Assembly: GCA_035461175.1 (NCBI GenBank)
Contig: DATHVR010000066.1
Location: forward strand, 1-11,385
Direction of reading: 5' to 3'
DNA length: 11,385 bases
From: DATHVR01 sp035461175
GTDB taxonomy: Bacteria > Actinomycetota > Acidimicrobiia > Spongiisociales > ZC4RG35
In this document: piece by piece, positions 1-7,710 of the stretch
Numbering within the stretch: the first letter of the stretch is position 1
Layout: every line of letters starts with the position of its first letter
Notes under the pieces: generated by a model
Databases searched by the model: none
The model's input: the letters and a program-made list of their open reading frames with translations, nothing else
What the model was told of the DNA's origin: nothing
Made by a program: the position numbers and the translations under genes

Positions 1-9
1 GGGGTTTCA

Positions 10-25
10 GGGGGGTAGTCCCCCC
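10..25 (-). terminator. GC hairpin just downstream of tRNA-Leu
   Basis: Six G (10-15) and six C (20-25) form a perfect 6-bp stem around a 4-nt loop, 13 nt beyond the 3' end of the minus-strand tRNA. The position suits a transcription terminator or a processing stop for the tRNA transcript. No T-tract follows on the minus strand, so it is not a textbook intrinsic terminator. The role is inferred from position only. Confidence 0.35.
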
Positions 26-38
26 TTGAATATCACGG

Positions 39-122
<84 letters not shown>

Positions 123-185
123 GGCAGTCGGAGCATGCCAACACAGGCGTCGACATGCGGGACGGCCATGGTACCACCGCCCACG

Positions 186-191
186 TACACT
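186..191 (+). promoter_or_regulatory. -10 box for a leaderless fhaA operon transcript
   Basis: TACACT fits the actinobacterial TANNNT -10 consensus and lies 7 nt before the GTG start of fhaA. That places the expected transcription start on the start codon itself. No Shine-Dalgarno sequence is present in the 7 intervening bases. No convincing -35 hexamer is seen 17 nt upstream (163-168). It would be the main promoter for the fhaA-to-pknB operon, divergent from the tRNA gene. Confidence 0.5.
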
Positions 192-198
192 GGCGCAG

Positions 199-846
199 GT
201 GAAACTGGCACGGGTGGTGGAACGACGCCTGGAACGGATGCTCGACGGCATGGCCGGCCGGGTGTTCCAGGGCCGCGTCCATCCCACCGAGATCGCCCAG
301 CGCATGGTGCGCGAGGCCGACCTGGAATCGCTGGAACACCCCACCGGTCCGATGGCGGCCAACTCGCTGACGGTCGTACTCAATCCCGAGGATCTCGACC
401 TCCCCCCCGCCTCGCTGTCGCGGCTGCTGGCCGAGGCCTACGAGGCCCACGCCGCCGAGGAGGGATGGCGGCTGCCGGGACCGACCTACGTCAGCATCCG
501 GCTCAACCCCGACCAGTCTCCCGGTTCGGTCGGCGTGTCGCTGGAGGTGCGCAAGGGCCAGCGTCATCCGTGGGGGCGGCTCACCGGCACTCCCCCGCTC
601 GATCTCAACAACAACCGGATGTGGGTGGGGCGAGGCGAAGACTGCGACGTCGTGGTCCCCTTCGAGGAGATCTCACGCCGCCACGCCGAGATCGTGCGCC
701 GTCACGGCTCCGTGTGGGTGCGGGATCTGGGCTCGGCCAACGGGACCAGGATCGACGGCGGGCGGGTTGGCGAGGATCCGGTCGAGTTGCGTCCTGGATC
801 GGTCGTAGTCTTCGCCGACCGCTCGTACCGACTCGAGATCGCCTGA
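199..846 (+). CDS. fhaA: FhaA-like FHA-domain adaptor, short form
   Basis: This 215-residue cytoplasmic protein begins with the FhaA_N (DUF3662) signature: basic VERRLERMLDG, then FQGRVHPTEIAQRMVREAD (about residues 1-120). It ends in an FHA domain (about 140-215) with the phosphothreonine-reading residues in place: G144-R145, S159-R-R-H162 and N181-G182-T183. FHA domains bind phosphothreonine made by the neighbouring PknB. In mycobacteria FhaA takes part in regulating peptidoglycan synthesis, including through MviN/MurJ (established for that homologue). Mycobacterial FhaA is about 527 residues, with a long disordered linker between the same two domains. Here the linker is almost absent. The GTG start is supported by the -10 box 7 nt upstream and by where family homology begins. 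It is first in the operon, and fhaB starts on the base after its TGA. Confidence 0.9.
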   Translation: MKLARVVERRLERMLDGMAGRVFQGRVHPTEIAQRMVREADLESLEHPTGPMAANSLTVVLNPEDLDLPPASLSRLLAEAYEAHAAEEGWRLPGPTYVSIRLNPDQSPGSVGVSLEVRKGQRHPWGRLTGTPPLDLNNNRMWVGRGEDCDVVVPFEEISRRHAEIVRRHGSVWVRDLGSANGTRIDGGRVGEDPVELRPGSVVVFADRSYRLEIA

Positions 847-1253
847 ATGCCCGACATCATCCTTGCCCTTCTGCGCCTGATCTTCCTGGGCCTCATCTAC
901 CTATTCGTCTGGCAGGTGGCCCGGGGAATCGCCACCCATCTCGGCATCCACGCCGATAGGCGCAAGCGGCGGGGGACCAAAGTGGTGATGGTGAGATCGG
1001 AGAACCAGGCCGGCCTCGACTTCACCGTTACCGACGCCACCGTGCTCGGGCGCAGCGACGAAGCGGACATTGTCCTCGACGATCCGTATGCTTCTGAATT
1101 CCATCTGCGACTCGTGGCGTCGGAAGGTGGGCTTACCCTCCACGATCTGGGCAGCACGAATGGCACGTACTTGAATGGAAGAAGGGTGACCGCCCCGACC
1201 GAGTTGCGCCGGGGCGATGCCGTGCAGGTGGGCAAGACGGTGATGGAGGTACG

Positions 1254-1257
<4 letters not shown>
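847..1257 (+). CDS. fhaB: FhaB/FipA-like membrane-anchored FHA protein
   Basis: The 136-residue product has an N-terminal hydrophobic segment (about residues 4-24), a basic stretch (R38-K-R-R42) and a C-terminal FHA domain. Its length and layout match mycobacterial FhaB/FipA. FHA landmarks are G68-R69, S83-x-x-H86 and N105-G106-T107. The usual Arg beside the conserved Ser is replaced (YASEFH, where mycobacterial FhaB has YASTRH), so phosphopeptide preference may differ. Homologues link phospho-signalling to the division machinery (FtsZ/FtsQ contacts are reported for mycobacterial FipA). The ATG follows the fhaA stop with zero spacing and has only a weak ribosome site, so translation is probably coupled. 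Its stop overlaps the pstP start (GTGA). Confidence 0.92.
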
Positions 1258-1958
<701 letters not shown>

Positions 1959-2031
1959 GGCACCGGACGCTCACCGGAGCGGGTGCCGCTCTCTGCAACC
2001 CATTTCCTGCCAGCGGGAAGAAGCAGCTGTG

Positions 2032-2056
2032 ACCCACCACCCAGAACCCACCACTC
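2032..2056 (+). repeat. Dispersed 25-bp CCACCCA/CCACTCA repeat, copy 1
   Basis: This 25-bp stretch matches the copy at 7103-7127 with four mismatches. The minus strand of 6867-6891 is related as well. The unit is a degenerate heptad of the CCACYCA type. It sits in the 123-bp spacer between pstP and rodA, 25 bp before the proposed rodA start. Nothing else is recognised in that spacer apart from a weak GGAG beside the GTG at 1983. Confidence 0.6.
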
Positions 2057-2081
2057 AGAACGCGGAGCGCGAGGCCCGTCC

Positions 2082-3377
2082 TTGACCCGTACCTCCGAGG
2101 CCGTCCTGATCGTGGTCGGTTCGGCCCTGGCCGCCTTCGGAGTGGCGCTGGTGGACTTCGCCGCCGGCGAGACCGTCGGTGCCCAGGTGGGCCTCACCTT
2201 CCTGGTTTTCCTCATCGCCTTCGGGGGTCTGCACGTGGCGCTGCGGGCGTGGGCACCCGACGCCACCCCGCTGCTGCTGCCACCGGTGGTACTGGTGGCC
2301 GCCCTCGGGTTCATGGCGGTCTATCGGCTCTCTCCCTACCGGGCCGGTCTGCAGCGATGGTGGCTGCTGATCGGTTCCGCCGCTGCCGTCGCCCTCCTCG
2401 CCACCCTGTCGCGCCACGGGCTGGGCCTGTTGCGCCGCTACCGCAACCTGATGCTGTTGGTGGCGGTGGGCCTCTTGCTCCTTCCCGCCCTCCCCTCCGG
2501 CGGTCCCCTCCCGATCCGGGGGCTCACCCAGAACGGGAGCCGGCTGTGGGTGGTGCTCGACCTCGGCTTCACCGAACTCAGCTTCCAGCCGGCCGAGCTC
2601 GCCAAGATCCTCTTCGTCGTGTTCCTGGCCGGTTACCTCGCCGATCGCCAGGCCGCCCTAACCGGCGCCCACCGCAAGCTGGGGCCGGTGCGGGTTCCCG
2701 AACCCCGCCAGCTGGTGCCGCTGGTGGCGGTGTGGGCGGGGAGCCTTCTCATCCTCATCTACCAGCGCGATCTCGGCGCCTCGCTTCTCCTCTTCCTGAC
2801 TTTCGCCGCCCTCCTCTACGCCGCCACCGGCGCCGCCGGATATTTGATCGCCGGGGGCGTGATGGCGGTGGGAGGCGGGGTGGGGGCATGGATGGCCTTC
2901 GACCACGTCCAGCGACGGGTCCTGGCCTGGCTGGACCCCTTCTCCGACTTCGCCGATGCCGGATTCCAGGTGGCTCAGGGCCTCTTCGCCCTCGGCACCG
3001 GCAGTCTGTCGGGCTCGGGCCCCGGCCTGGGACGGCCCGACCTGATTCCCAACGCCTCCACCGACTTCATCTTCGCCGCCGTGGGCGAGGAACTGGGCCT
3101 GGCGGGCTCGGTGGCGGTCCTGGCCGCTTTCGCCCTCTTCCTTGCCGCCGGATTCGGAATCGCCCTCCGCTCCCGGGACCGCTTCCGATCGCTGCTGGCG
3201 GCGGGGCTCACCTTCGTCATCGGCCTGCAGACCTTCCTCATCATCGGTGGTGTCCTACGGGTGCTGCCCCTGACTGGGATCACCCTTCCTTTCATGTCCT
3301 ATGGCGGCTCGGCTCTGGTGGGCAATTTCCTGCTGCTGGCGCTCCTGCTCCGGGCCAGCCACGAGGAGCGGGCATGA
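2082..3377 (+). CDS. rodA: RodA-type SEDS peptidoglycan glycosyltransferase
   Basis: RodA polymerises lipid II into glycan strands during elongation. The 431-residue product is strongly hydrophobic with roughly ten or more membrane helices. It carries SEDS-family hallmarks: FQPAELAK in the first half, the FAAVGEELGLAGS segment, and the C-terminal LPLTGITLPFMSYGGSAL. The neighbouring elongation-type class B PBP and the conserved locus favour RodA over FtsW. Start choice: TTG at 2082 has GAGG (2071-2074) 7 nt upstream and gives a compact N terminus (TRTSEAVLIVVG). A GTG at 1983 is in frame, but its 33-residue extension would be encoded across the 2032-2056 repeat and looks non-coding. The stop overlaps the pbpA start (ATGA), so the polymerase and its transpeptidase partner are translationally coupled. 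Confidence 0.92.
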   Translation: MTRTSEAVLIVVGSALAAFGVALVDFAAGETVGAQVGLTFLVFLIAFGGLHVALRAWAPDATPLLLPPVVLVAALGFMAVYRLSPYRAGLQRWWLLIGSAAAVALLATLSRHGLGLLRRYRNLMLLVAVGLLLLPALPSGGPLPIRGLTQNGSRLWVVLDLGFTELSFQPAELAKILFVVFLAGYLADRQAALTGAHRKLGPVRVPEPRQLVPLVAVWAGSLLILIYQRDLGASLLLFLTFAALLYAATGAAGYLIAGGVMAVGGGVGAWMAFDHVQRRVLAWLDPFSDFADAGFQVAQGLFALGTGSLSGSGPGLGRPDLIPNASTDFIFAAVGEELGLAGSVAVLAAFALFLAAGFGIALRSRDRFRSLLAAGLTFVIGLQTFLIIGGVLRVLPLTGITLPFMSYGGSALVGNFLLLALLLRASHEERA

Positions 3378-4831
3378 ACGGTCCGATCCGCCGGCTGGCA
3401 GTGGGGCTCTTCGTATGCATGGCGGTGCTGTTGGGAGCGGTCACCTGGATCCAGGGGGTGCGCGCCGACACCTACCGCTCCGATCCCCGCAATGCCCGCC
3501 AGGCTATCGCCCAGGCAGGGAAGGAACGGGGACTGATCGTGTCGGCCGAGGGCGAGATCCTGGCCGAATCGGTCCCGAGCGAGGAGGACCCCCGCCGGTT
3601 CGTGCGTCGCTACCCGGAAGGGCCGGTGTTCGCCCACACCGTCGGCTACACCTCGGCCACGGTCGGCGACGGTGGCCTGGAGGCGGCGTATGTGGACGAG
3701 TTGCGCAGCCGGCGGGACCTCACCTTCTCGGACCTGGTCTCGGCGATCCTGGGACGCGACCTGCGCCCCCGCAGCATCCGGGTCACCCTCGACCGGGACC
3801 TGCAACTGGCGGCCTACGAGGCCCTGGGAGACCGCGAGGGGGCGGTCGTCGCCCTCGACCCGGCCACGGGGGCGGTCCTGGCGATGGTGTCGCGGCCGTC
3901 CTTCGACCCCACCGTCCTGGAGGGTTCGGGAGCCGCCGCCGCCTGGGAAGAACTGCTGGCCGACGCCGACCAGCCTCTGGCCGACCGGGCCACCCGCGAG
4001 CTGTATCCGCCCGGCTCCACTTTCAAGACCCTGGTGGCGGCGGCCGCGCTGGAGGTGGGCGTGGCCGACCCCGACACCACCTTCGAAGACCCCCGGGAGT
4101 TCCAGCTTCCCGGCTCCACGGCCACCATCTCCAATTTCGGCGGGGGTCTGTGCGGAGACGGGACCGAGGTCACCCTGATGCGGGCCTTCGTCAGGTCCTG
4201 CAACACCGTATTCGCCGATCTCGCCATCCAGGTGGGAGCCGAGGACATCGGGGTGGTGGCGGATGCGCTCGGGTTCAACTCGGAACTCGAATTCCCCTGG
4301 AATGTGGCCGAGTCGGTTTTCCTCACCGACCAACTGGCCGACGACGATGCCGCTCTCGCCCAGAGCGGCCTGGGCGAACGGGACGTGCGGGCGACACCGC
4401 TACAGATGGCGATGGTGGCGGCAGCCGTCGCCAACCAGGGACAGGTGATGCAGCCTTATCTGGTCGACGAGCTGCTCGACGCCGAGGGAAACACTCTGGA
4501 GGCGACCCCGCCCGAGTCGCTTTCCCGGGCGATCTCTCCCGAGACCGCCGCCGTGCTCTCCCAGATGATGGAGCGGGTCGTGACTGAGGGGACGGGAACC
4601 GCCGCCACCGTCCCCGGGGTGCGGGTGGCAGGAAAGACCGGCACCGCCCAGGCCGGAGAGGGGGCTTCTTATCCGTGGTTCCTCGGTTTCGCCCCCATCG
4701 ACAACCCCAGCATCGCCGTGGCAGTAATGCTGGAACCGCAGCCGGCCACGGGCGAATCCGACACCGGGGGCCGGGTGGCGGCGCCCATCGCCGGAGCCGT
4801 GATCGCAAGTTGGCTGGAAAACAGCGGGTGA
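3374..4831 (+). CDS. pbpA: PbpA-type class B penicillin-binding protein (transpeptidase)
   Basis: This D,D-transpeptidase cross-links glycan strands made by RodA outside the membrane. The 485-residue length is close to mycobacterial PbpA (about 491). An uncleaved N-terminal anchor spans about residues 8-27. A small PBP-dimer-like domain follows, with the HTVGYTSATVGDGGLEAAYVDEL segment near residues 88-110. The transpeptidase domain has the three catalytic motifs: S215-T-F-K218, S275-C-N277 and K421-T-G-T. Cys in the middle of SxN is ordinary for the family. The ATG at 3374 overlaps the rodA stop and has GGAG (3365-3368) 5 nt upstream. The same frame is open far upstream within rodA, but that is a high-GC shadow without homology. 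Confidence 0.95.
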   Translation: MNGPIRRLAVGLFVCMAVLLGAVTWIQGVRADTYRSDPRNARQAIAQAGKERGLIVSAEGEILAESVPSEEDPRRFVRRYPEGPVFAHTVGYTSATVGDGGLEAAYVDELRSRRDLTFSDLVSAILGRDLRPRSIRVTLDRDLQLAAYEALGDREGAVVALDPATGAVLAMVSRPSFDPTVLEGSGAAAAWEELLADADQPLADRATRELYPPGSTFKTLVAAAALEVGVADPDTTFEDPREFQLPGSTATISNFGGGLCGDGTEVTLMRAFVRSCNTVFADLAIQVGAEDIGVVADALGFNSELEFPWNVAESVFLTDQLADDDAALAQSGLGERDVRATPLQMAMVAAAVANQGQVMQPYLVDELLDAEGNTLEATPPESLSRAISPETAAVLSQMMERVVTEGTGTAATVPGVRVAGKTGTAQAGEGASYPWFLGFAPIDNPSIAVAVMLEPQPATGESDTGGRVAAPIAGAVIASWLENSG

Positions 4832-4835
4832 TCCC

Positions 4836-4841
4836 TATGAT
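4836..4841 (+). promoter_or_regulatory. Possible internal -10 box before pknB
   Basis: TATGAT, one base from the TATAAT consensus, lies in the 33-bp gap between pbpA and pknB, 23 nt before the pknB ATG. The best -35 candidate is TTGGCT (4810-4815) at a long 20-bp spacing, so support is partial. If real, it would give an extra pknB transcript with a leader of about 16-18 nt. No Shine-Dalgarno motif is visible before the pknB ATG. Confidence 0.35.
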
Positions 4842-4864
4842 TCTGTTGGCCTCTCGGTCTTCTA

Positions 4865-6859
4865 ATGGATAATCCACGACCCCTCACCGACCGTTACCAC
4901 CTGTCCTCGCACATTGCGCGGGGCGGGATGGCCGACGTCTACCAGGCCCAGGACACACTTCTGGGACGCCGGGTGGCGATCAAGATGCTGCATTCGCAGT
5001 ACTCGTCGGACGAGGCGTTCGTCAAGCGATTCCGCCGTGAAGCCCAGGCCGCCGCCAACCTGAGCCACCCCAACATCGTCGGAATCTACGACTGGGGCGA
5101 GGCGGCCGACACCTATTTCATCGTGATGGAGTTGGTCGAGGGCCGGTCGCTCCGCGAGGTGCTTCGCTCCGAGGGAGCGCTGCTTCCCCGCCGGGCGGTC
5201 GAGATAGCCTCCGAGGTGGCCGCCGCCCTGTCGGTCGCCCACCGCGCCGGCCTGGTCCACCGCGACATCAAACCCGGCAACATCCTGCTCGCCACCGACG
5301 GCACGGTGAAGGTGACCGACTTCGGCATCGCCCGGGCCTGGGACGACTCCCAGGAACTGACCCGGACCGGCTCGGTGATCGGCACCGCCACCTACTTCTC
5401 CCCCGAACAGGCCCAGGGCGCCTCGGCCGACGCCCGCTCCGACGTCTACTCGCTGGGCGTGGTCCTGTACGAGATGCTGACCGGACGTCCGCCCTTCCAG
5501 GGTGACAGTCCGATGTCGGTCGCCTTCCAGCACGTCTCCACCGACCCGGTACCTCCCTCCAGCGTCAATCCCGACGTCACCCCCCAACTGGACGCGGTGG
5601 TGATGCGGGCGATGCGCAAGGATCCCGCCGGCCGCTATCAGACCGCCGAGGACATGCGGGCCGACCTGGTGGCGGTGCTGCGTGGCCAGACCCCGTCGGC
5701 GCCTCCACCGATGGTGGCGGCGGCAGGGGGCTACACCGACCCCGACGCCTCCACCCGGGTGATCCCCTCGGCGTCCACCCCTCCCGCCACCGCCCCGCCC
5801 GACGAGGTCTACCGACAGTTGGAGGAAGAGCCTCCCTCGCAGCTGCCGTTCATCCTCACCGCCTTCGGCCTGCTGGGTCTGCTCACCGTGCTCGTCTTCG
5901 TGTTGTTCCAGGCGCTGGGCGGTGGCGAAGAGCCGGAGACAGTCACGATTCCCAACGTCACCAACCTACCCGAAGAGGAAGCGGTCCAGCGTCTCGAGGA
6001 CGAGGGCCTGGAGGTGAGGATCACCCGCGAGCCCAGCGAGGAGATCGAACAAGGACGTGCCATTCGCACCGATCCGCCCGCCGGCGAATCGATCGAGGAG
6101 GGATCCACGATCGAGTTGTTCATCTCGGCGGGGCCGGCCGAATCCGAGGTGCCGCCTCTCCTTGGCCAGGACGAGGCGACGGCCCGCCAGTTGATCGAGG
6201 ACGCCGGATTCATCGTGGGCAACATCACCACCCGGCCCGACGAACAACCTGAGGGGATCGTGGTGGAGCAGAGCCCGCCGGCCGGGGTGCGGGCCGGAGA
6301 AGGCTCGCCGATCGACCTCGTTATCTCCGAGGGACCCCAGACGGTGGATCTCCCCAACCTGGCCGGGCTGACCGAACGCGACGCCAGCCAGCGACTCAGC
6401 GACGAGGGGCTGCGCTTCACCGTCGAGGAGCAATACGACAACGAAGTCCCTCGCGGAGTGGTGATCGAAACCAACCCCGAGGCCGGTGCCACCGTCGAAG
6501 TGGGCGACACCATCCTCCTGGTGGTTTCGCTGGGACCGGAGCCGGTGTCGATACCGGAACTGTTCGGGCTGACTCCCGAGGAGGCCGAGAACCGACTCAA
6601 CGAGCGTGGACTCGAGATCTCGGTGTCGAACGCCACAGAGACCGTGGACGATCCCAACCTCGACGGTCGGGTCGTCTCGCAGTTCCCGGCGGCGGGCAAC
6701 ACGGCCCTGCCCGGCGACGTGATCACGGTCACGCTCGGCCGGACCCCGCCGACAACGACCACCACGACCACTACAACCACCACCACGACCACTACGACGA
6801 CGGTCCCGCCGACGACGGAACCGCCCGACACCACCCCACCCACCACTGAGGGGGGCTAG
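4865..6859 (+). CDS. pknB: PknB-like PASTA-domain Ser/Thr protein kinase
   Basis: This 664-residue membrane kinase should sense muropeptides or lipid II outside the cell and phosphorylate division and wall proteins inside. The kinase domain (about 8-275) shows glycine-rich I17-A-R-G-G-M22, K40, E59, H132-R-D134, N139, D152-F-G154 and S179-P-E181. The activation loop keeps paired threonines T166 and T168, matching the PknB autophosphorylation sites. A Pro/Thr/Ala juxtamembrane linker precedes one membrane helix (about 328-350). Four PASTA domains follow, near 359-425, 428-492, 493-560 and 561-628. The tail is unusual: 17 consecutive threonines (630-646) and then a Pro/Thr/Glu-rich end. Mycobacteria encode a second kinase, PknA, just upstream; none is present here. 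The ATG lies 33 bp after pbpA without a clear ribosome site. Confidence 0.96.
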   Translation: MDNPRPLTDRYHLSSHIARGGMADVYQAQDTLLGRRVAIKMLHSQYSSDEAFVKRFRREAQAAANLSHPNIVGIYDWGEAADTYFIVMELVEGRSLREVLRSEGALLPRRAVEIASEVAAALSVAHRAGLVHRDIKPGNILLATDGTVKVTDFGIARAWDDSQELTRTGSVIGTATYFSPEQAQGASADARSDVYSLGVVLYEMLTGRPPFQGDSPMSVAFQHVSTDPVPPSSVNPDVTPQLDAVVMRAMRKDPAGRYQTAEDMRADLVAVLRGQTPSAPPPMVAAAGGYTDPDASTRVIPSASTPPATAPPDEVYRQLEEEPPSQLPFILTAFGLLGLLTVLVFVLFQALGGGEEPETVTIPNVTNLPEEEAVQRLEDEGLEVRITREPSEEIEQGRAIRTDPPAGESIEEGSTIELFISAGPAESEVPPLLGQDEATARQLIEDAGFIVGNITTRPDEQPEGIVVEQSPPAGVRAGEGSPIDLVISEGPQTVDLPNLAGLTERDASQRLSDEGLRFTVEEQYDNEVPRGVVIETNPEAGATVEVGDTILLVVSLGPEPVSIPELFGLTPEEAENRLNERGLEISVSNATETVDDPNLDGRVVSQFPAAGNTALPGDVITVTLGRTPPTTTTTTTTTTTTTTTTTVPPTTEPPDTTPPTTEGG

Positions 6860-6886
6860 GGATAGAGGGTGGTGAGTGGTGGGTGG
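6836..6886 (+). terminator. 12-bp-stem hairpin straddling the pknB stop
   Basis: CCACCCACCACT (6836-6847, the last pknB codons) is perfectly complementary to AGTGGTGGGTGG (6875-6886), with a 27-nt loop holding the TAG stop. It could help end the operon transcript or protect its 3' end. No T-tract follows, and the arms belong to the dispersed CCACYCA repeat, so termination is inference. Confidence 0.35.
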
Positions 6887-6891
6887 TGAGT
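6867..6891 (-). repeat. Dispersed 25-bp repeat, copy 2 (inverted)
   Basis: Read on the minus strand, this segment matches 7103-7127 at 21 of 25 positions. It is the left arm of the inverted pair around the pknB-pabA intergenic hairpins. It begins 8 bp after the pknB stop codon. Confidence 0.6.
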
Positions 6892-6911
6892 GACTGAGTG
6901 GCGAACCTTTG

Positions 6912-6930
6912 TCCCCCACGGAGTGGGGGA
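6912..6930. terminator. 8-bp-stem triloop hairpin between convergent genes
   Basis: TCCCCCAC (6912-6919) and GTGGGGGA (6923-6930) form a perfect 8-bp stem with a GGA loop. It is the most stable-looking simple hairpin in the intergenic block and lies downstream of both pknB and pabA. No T-tract is present on either side, so it would be a non-canonical terminator or a REP-like unit. Confidence 0.4.
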
Positions 6931-7102
6931 AGGTCGGCCCTGCCGCCAGAGCTTGCGGAGGCGGGAGGCAGGGGGCAACAGGTGTGAGACGGGTTTGCCC
7001 GGCCCTACGGGCCGTCCCCTACCCACGCTGTGATGACTACCCCACCACCACCGGCGGGGGCCCCTTCCCCCCTCGCTCCGCTCCGAGGGAGGTGGTGGAT
7101 CG

Positions 7103-7127
7103 ACCCATCACCCACGACTCACCACTC
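7103..7127 (+). repeat. Dispersed 25-bp repeat, copy 3
   Basis: This is the right arm of the inverted pair, in the same orientation as the copy at 2032-2056. It ends 2 bp before the complement of the pabA stop codon (7129-7131), so the repeat abuts the gene end. Confidence 0.6.
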
Positions 7128-7128
7128 G

Positions 7129-7710
7129 CTACCGGCTGGCGACGATCGCCTCCGACTGCAAGAAGTTCGCCAGCAGGGCTTTGCCTTCCGTGGTCATAAC
7201 CGACTCGGGGTGGAACTGGACCCCGTGGATGTCCAGGCGGCGGTGGCGCACTCCTTGCACCACGCCGTCCTCCGACCAGGCGCAGGCCTCCAGGTCGTCG
7301 GGAAGGGTGATGGCGGCCAGGGAGTGATAACGGGTGGCCCGGAAGGGATCGCTGAGGCCGGCGAATACCCCGCGACCGTCGTGGCGGATCTGGGAGGTCT
7401 TGCCGTGCCGAGGCTCGGGAGCGGGATCCACCTCGCCCCCGAAGGCGGCGACGATGGCCTGATGACCCAGACAGACGCCGAGGATGGGCAGATGACCGGC
7501 GAAGTGGCGGATGAACTCGATCGAGTTGCCGGCGTCCTCAGGCCGGCCCGGTCCCGGCGAGATCACCAGGCGGTCATAACCGCCCGTGTCGGCCTCGGCG
7601 GTCGAGATGGCGTCGGCTCGCACCACGTCGGGGTCCGCCCCCAACTCCCCCAGATACTGGGCGAGGTTGTGGGTGAAAGAGTCGTAGTTGTCGAGGACGA
7701 GGATCTTCAC
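7129..7710 (-). CDS. pabA: Glutamine amidotransferase, anthranilate/aminodeoxychorismate synthase component II
   Basis: The 193-residue protein is a class I glutamine amidotransferase. It releases ammonia from glutamine for a chorismate-using partner, in tryptophan or folate synthesis. Signature segments are ILVLDNYDSFTHNLAQYL at the N terminus, SPGPGRPEDAG (51-61), LGVCLGHQ with nucleophile C80, the KTSQIRHDGRGVF and ATRYHSL substrate-loop motifs, and H167-P-E169 completing the triad. Sequence alone does not decide TrpG from PabA; many actinobacteria use one amphibolic enzyme, and this locus is called trpG in mycobacteria. No component I gene is nearby. GTG at 7710 is chosen because it overlaps the crgA stop (GTGA) and starts exactly at the family N terminus. 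A longer open frame upstream is the crgA region read out of frame. Confidence 0.93.
   Translation of the reverse strand: MKILVLDNYDSFTHNLAQYLGELGADPDVVRADAISTAEADTGGYDRLVISPGPGRPEDAGNSIEFIRHFAGHLPILGVCLGHQAIVAAFGGEVDPAPEPRHGKTSQIRHDGRGVFAGLSDPFRATRYHSLAAITLPDDLEACAWSEDGVVQGVRHRRLDIHGVQFHPESVMTTEGKALLANFLQSEAIVASR

Larger units (their letters stand above)
6860..7128. repeat. 269-bp intergenic block of hairpins bounded by inverted repeats
   Basis: This block separates convergent pknB and pabA and shows no credible gene. Its outer parts are inverted copies of a 25-bp repeat, 6867-6891 and 7103-7127 (four mismatches), enclosing 211 bp. Inside are consecutive hairpins: TCCCCCAC/GTGGGGGA (6912-6919 with 6923-6930, triloop), CCGCC/GGCGG (6943-6947 with 6960-6964), CGGCCC/GGGCCG (7000-7005 with 7009-7014, triloop), CCCTCG/CGAGGG (7070-7075 with 7084-7089), and an outer CCACCACC/GGTGGTGG pair (7042-7049 with 7091-7098). 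The organisation recalls REP-type clusters or a small non-autonomous element. No target-site duplication was recognised. It may also serve as a two-way transcription barrier. Confidence 0.6.

Noticed and set aside
135..959. 274-residue plus-strand open frame over fhaA
   Set aside because: Arg/Gly/Pro-rich shadow of fhaA in another frame; no domain, and it overlaps a gene with clear FHA motifs.
1983..2081. GTG 1983 as rodA start
   Set aside because: It would translate the dispersed repeat into a non-hydrophobic 33-residue extension, and its GGAG is only 3 nt away. TTG 2082 is better spaced, though still unproven.
2249..3373. Upstream extension of the pbpA frame
   Set aside because: It lies inside rodA, is Arg/Pro-rich and shows no homology. 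The true ATG at 3374 overlaps the rodA stop and has a ribosome site.
5809..6846. Minus-strand open frame opposite the PASTA region with a valine run
   Set aside because: The valine run is the complement of the PknB threonine codons; it is a shadow.
6867..7127. CRISPR array
   Set aside because: The repeats are short, degenerate, inverted relative to each other, without regular spacers, and no cas gene is present.
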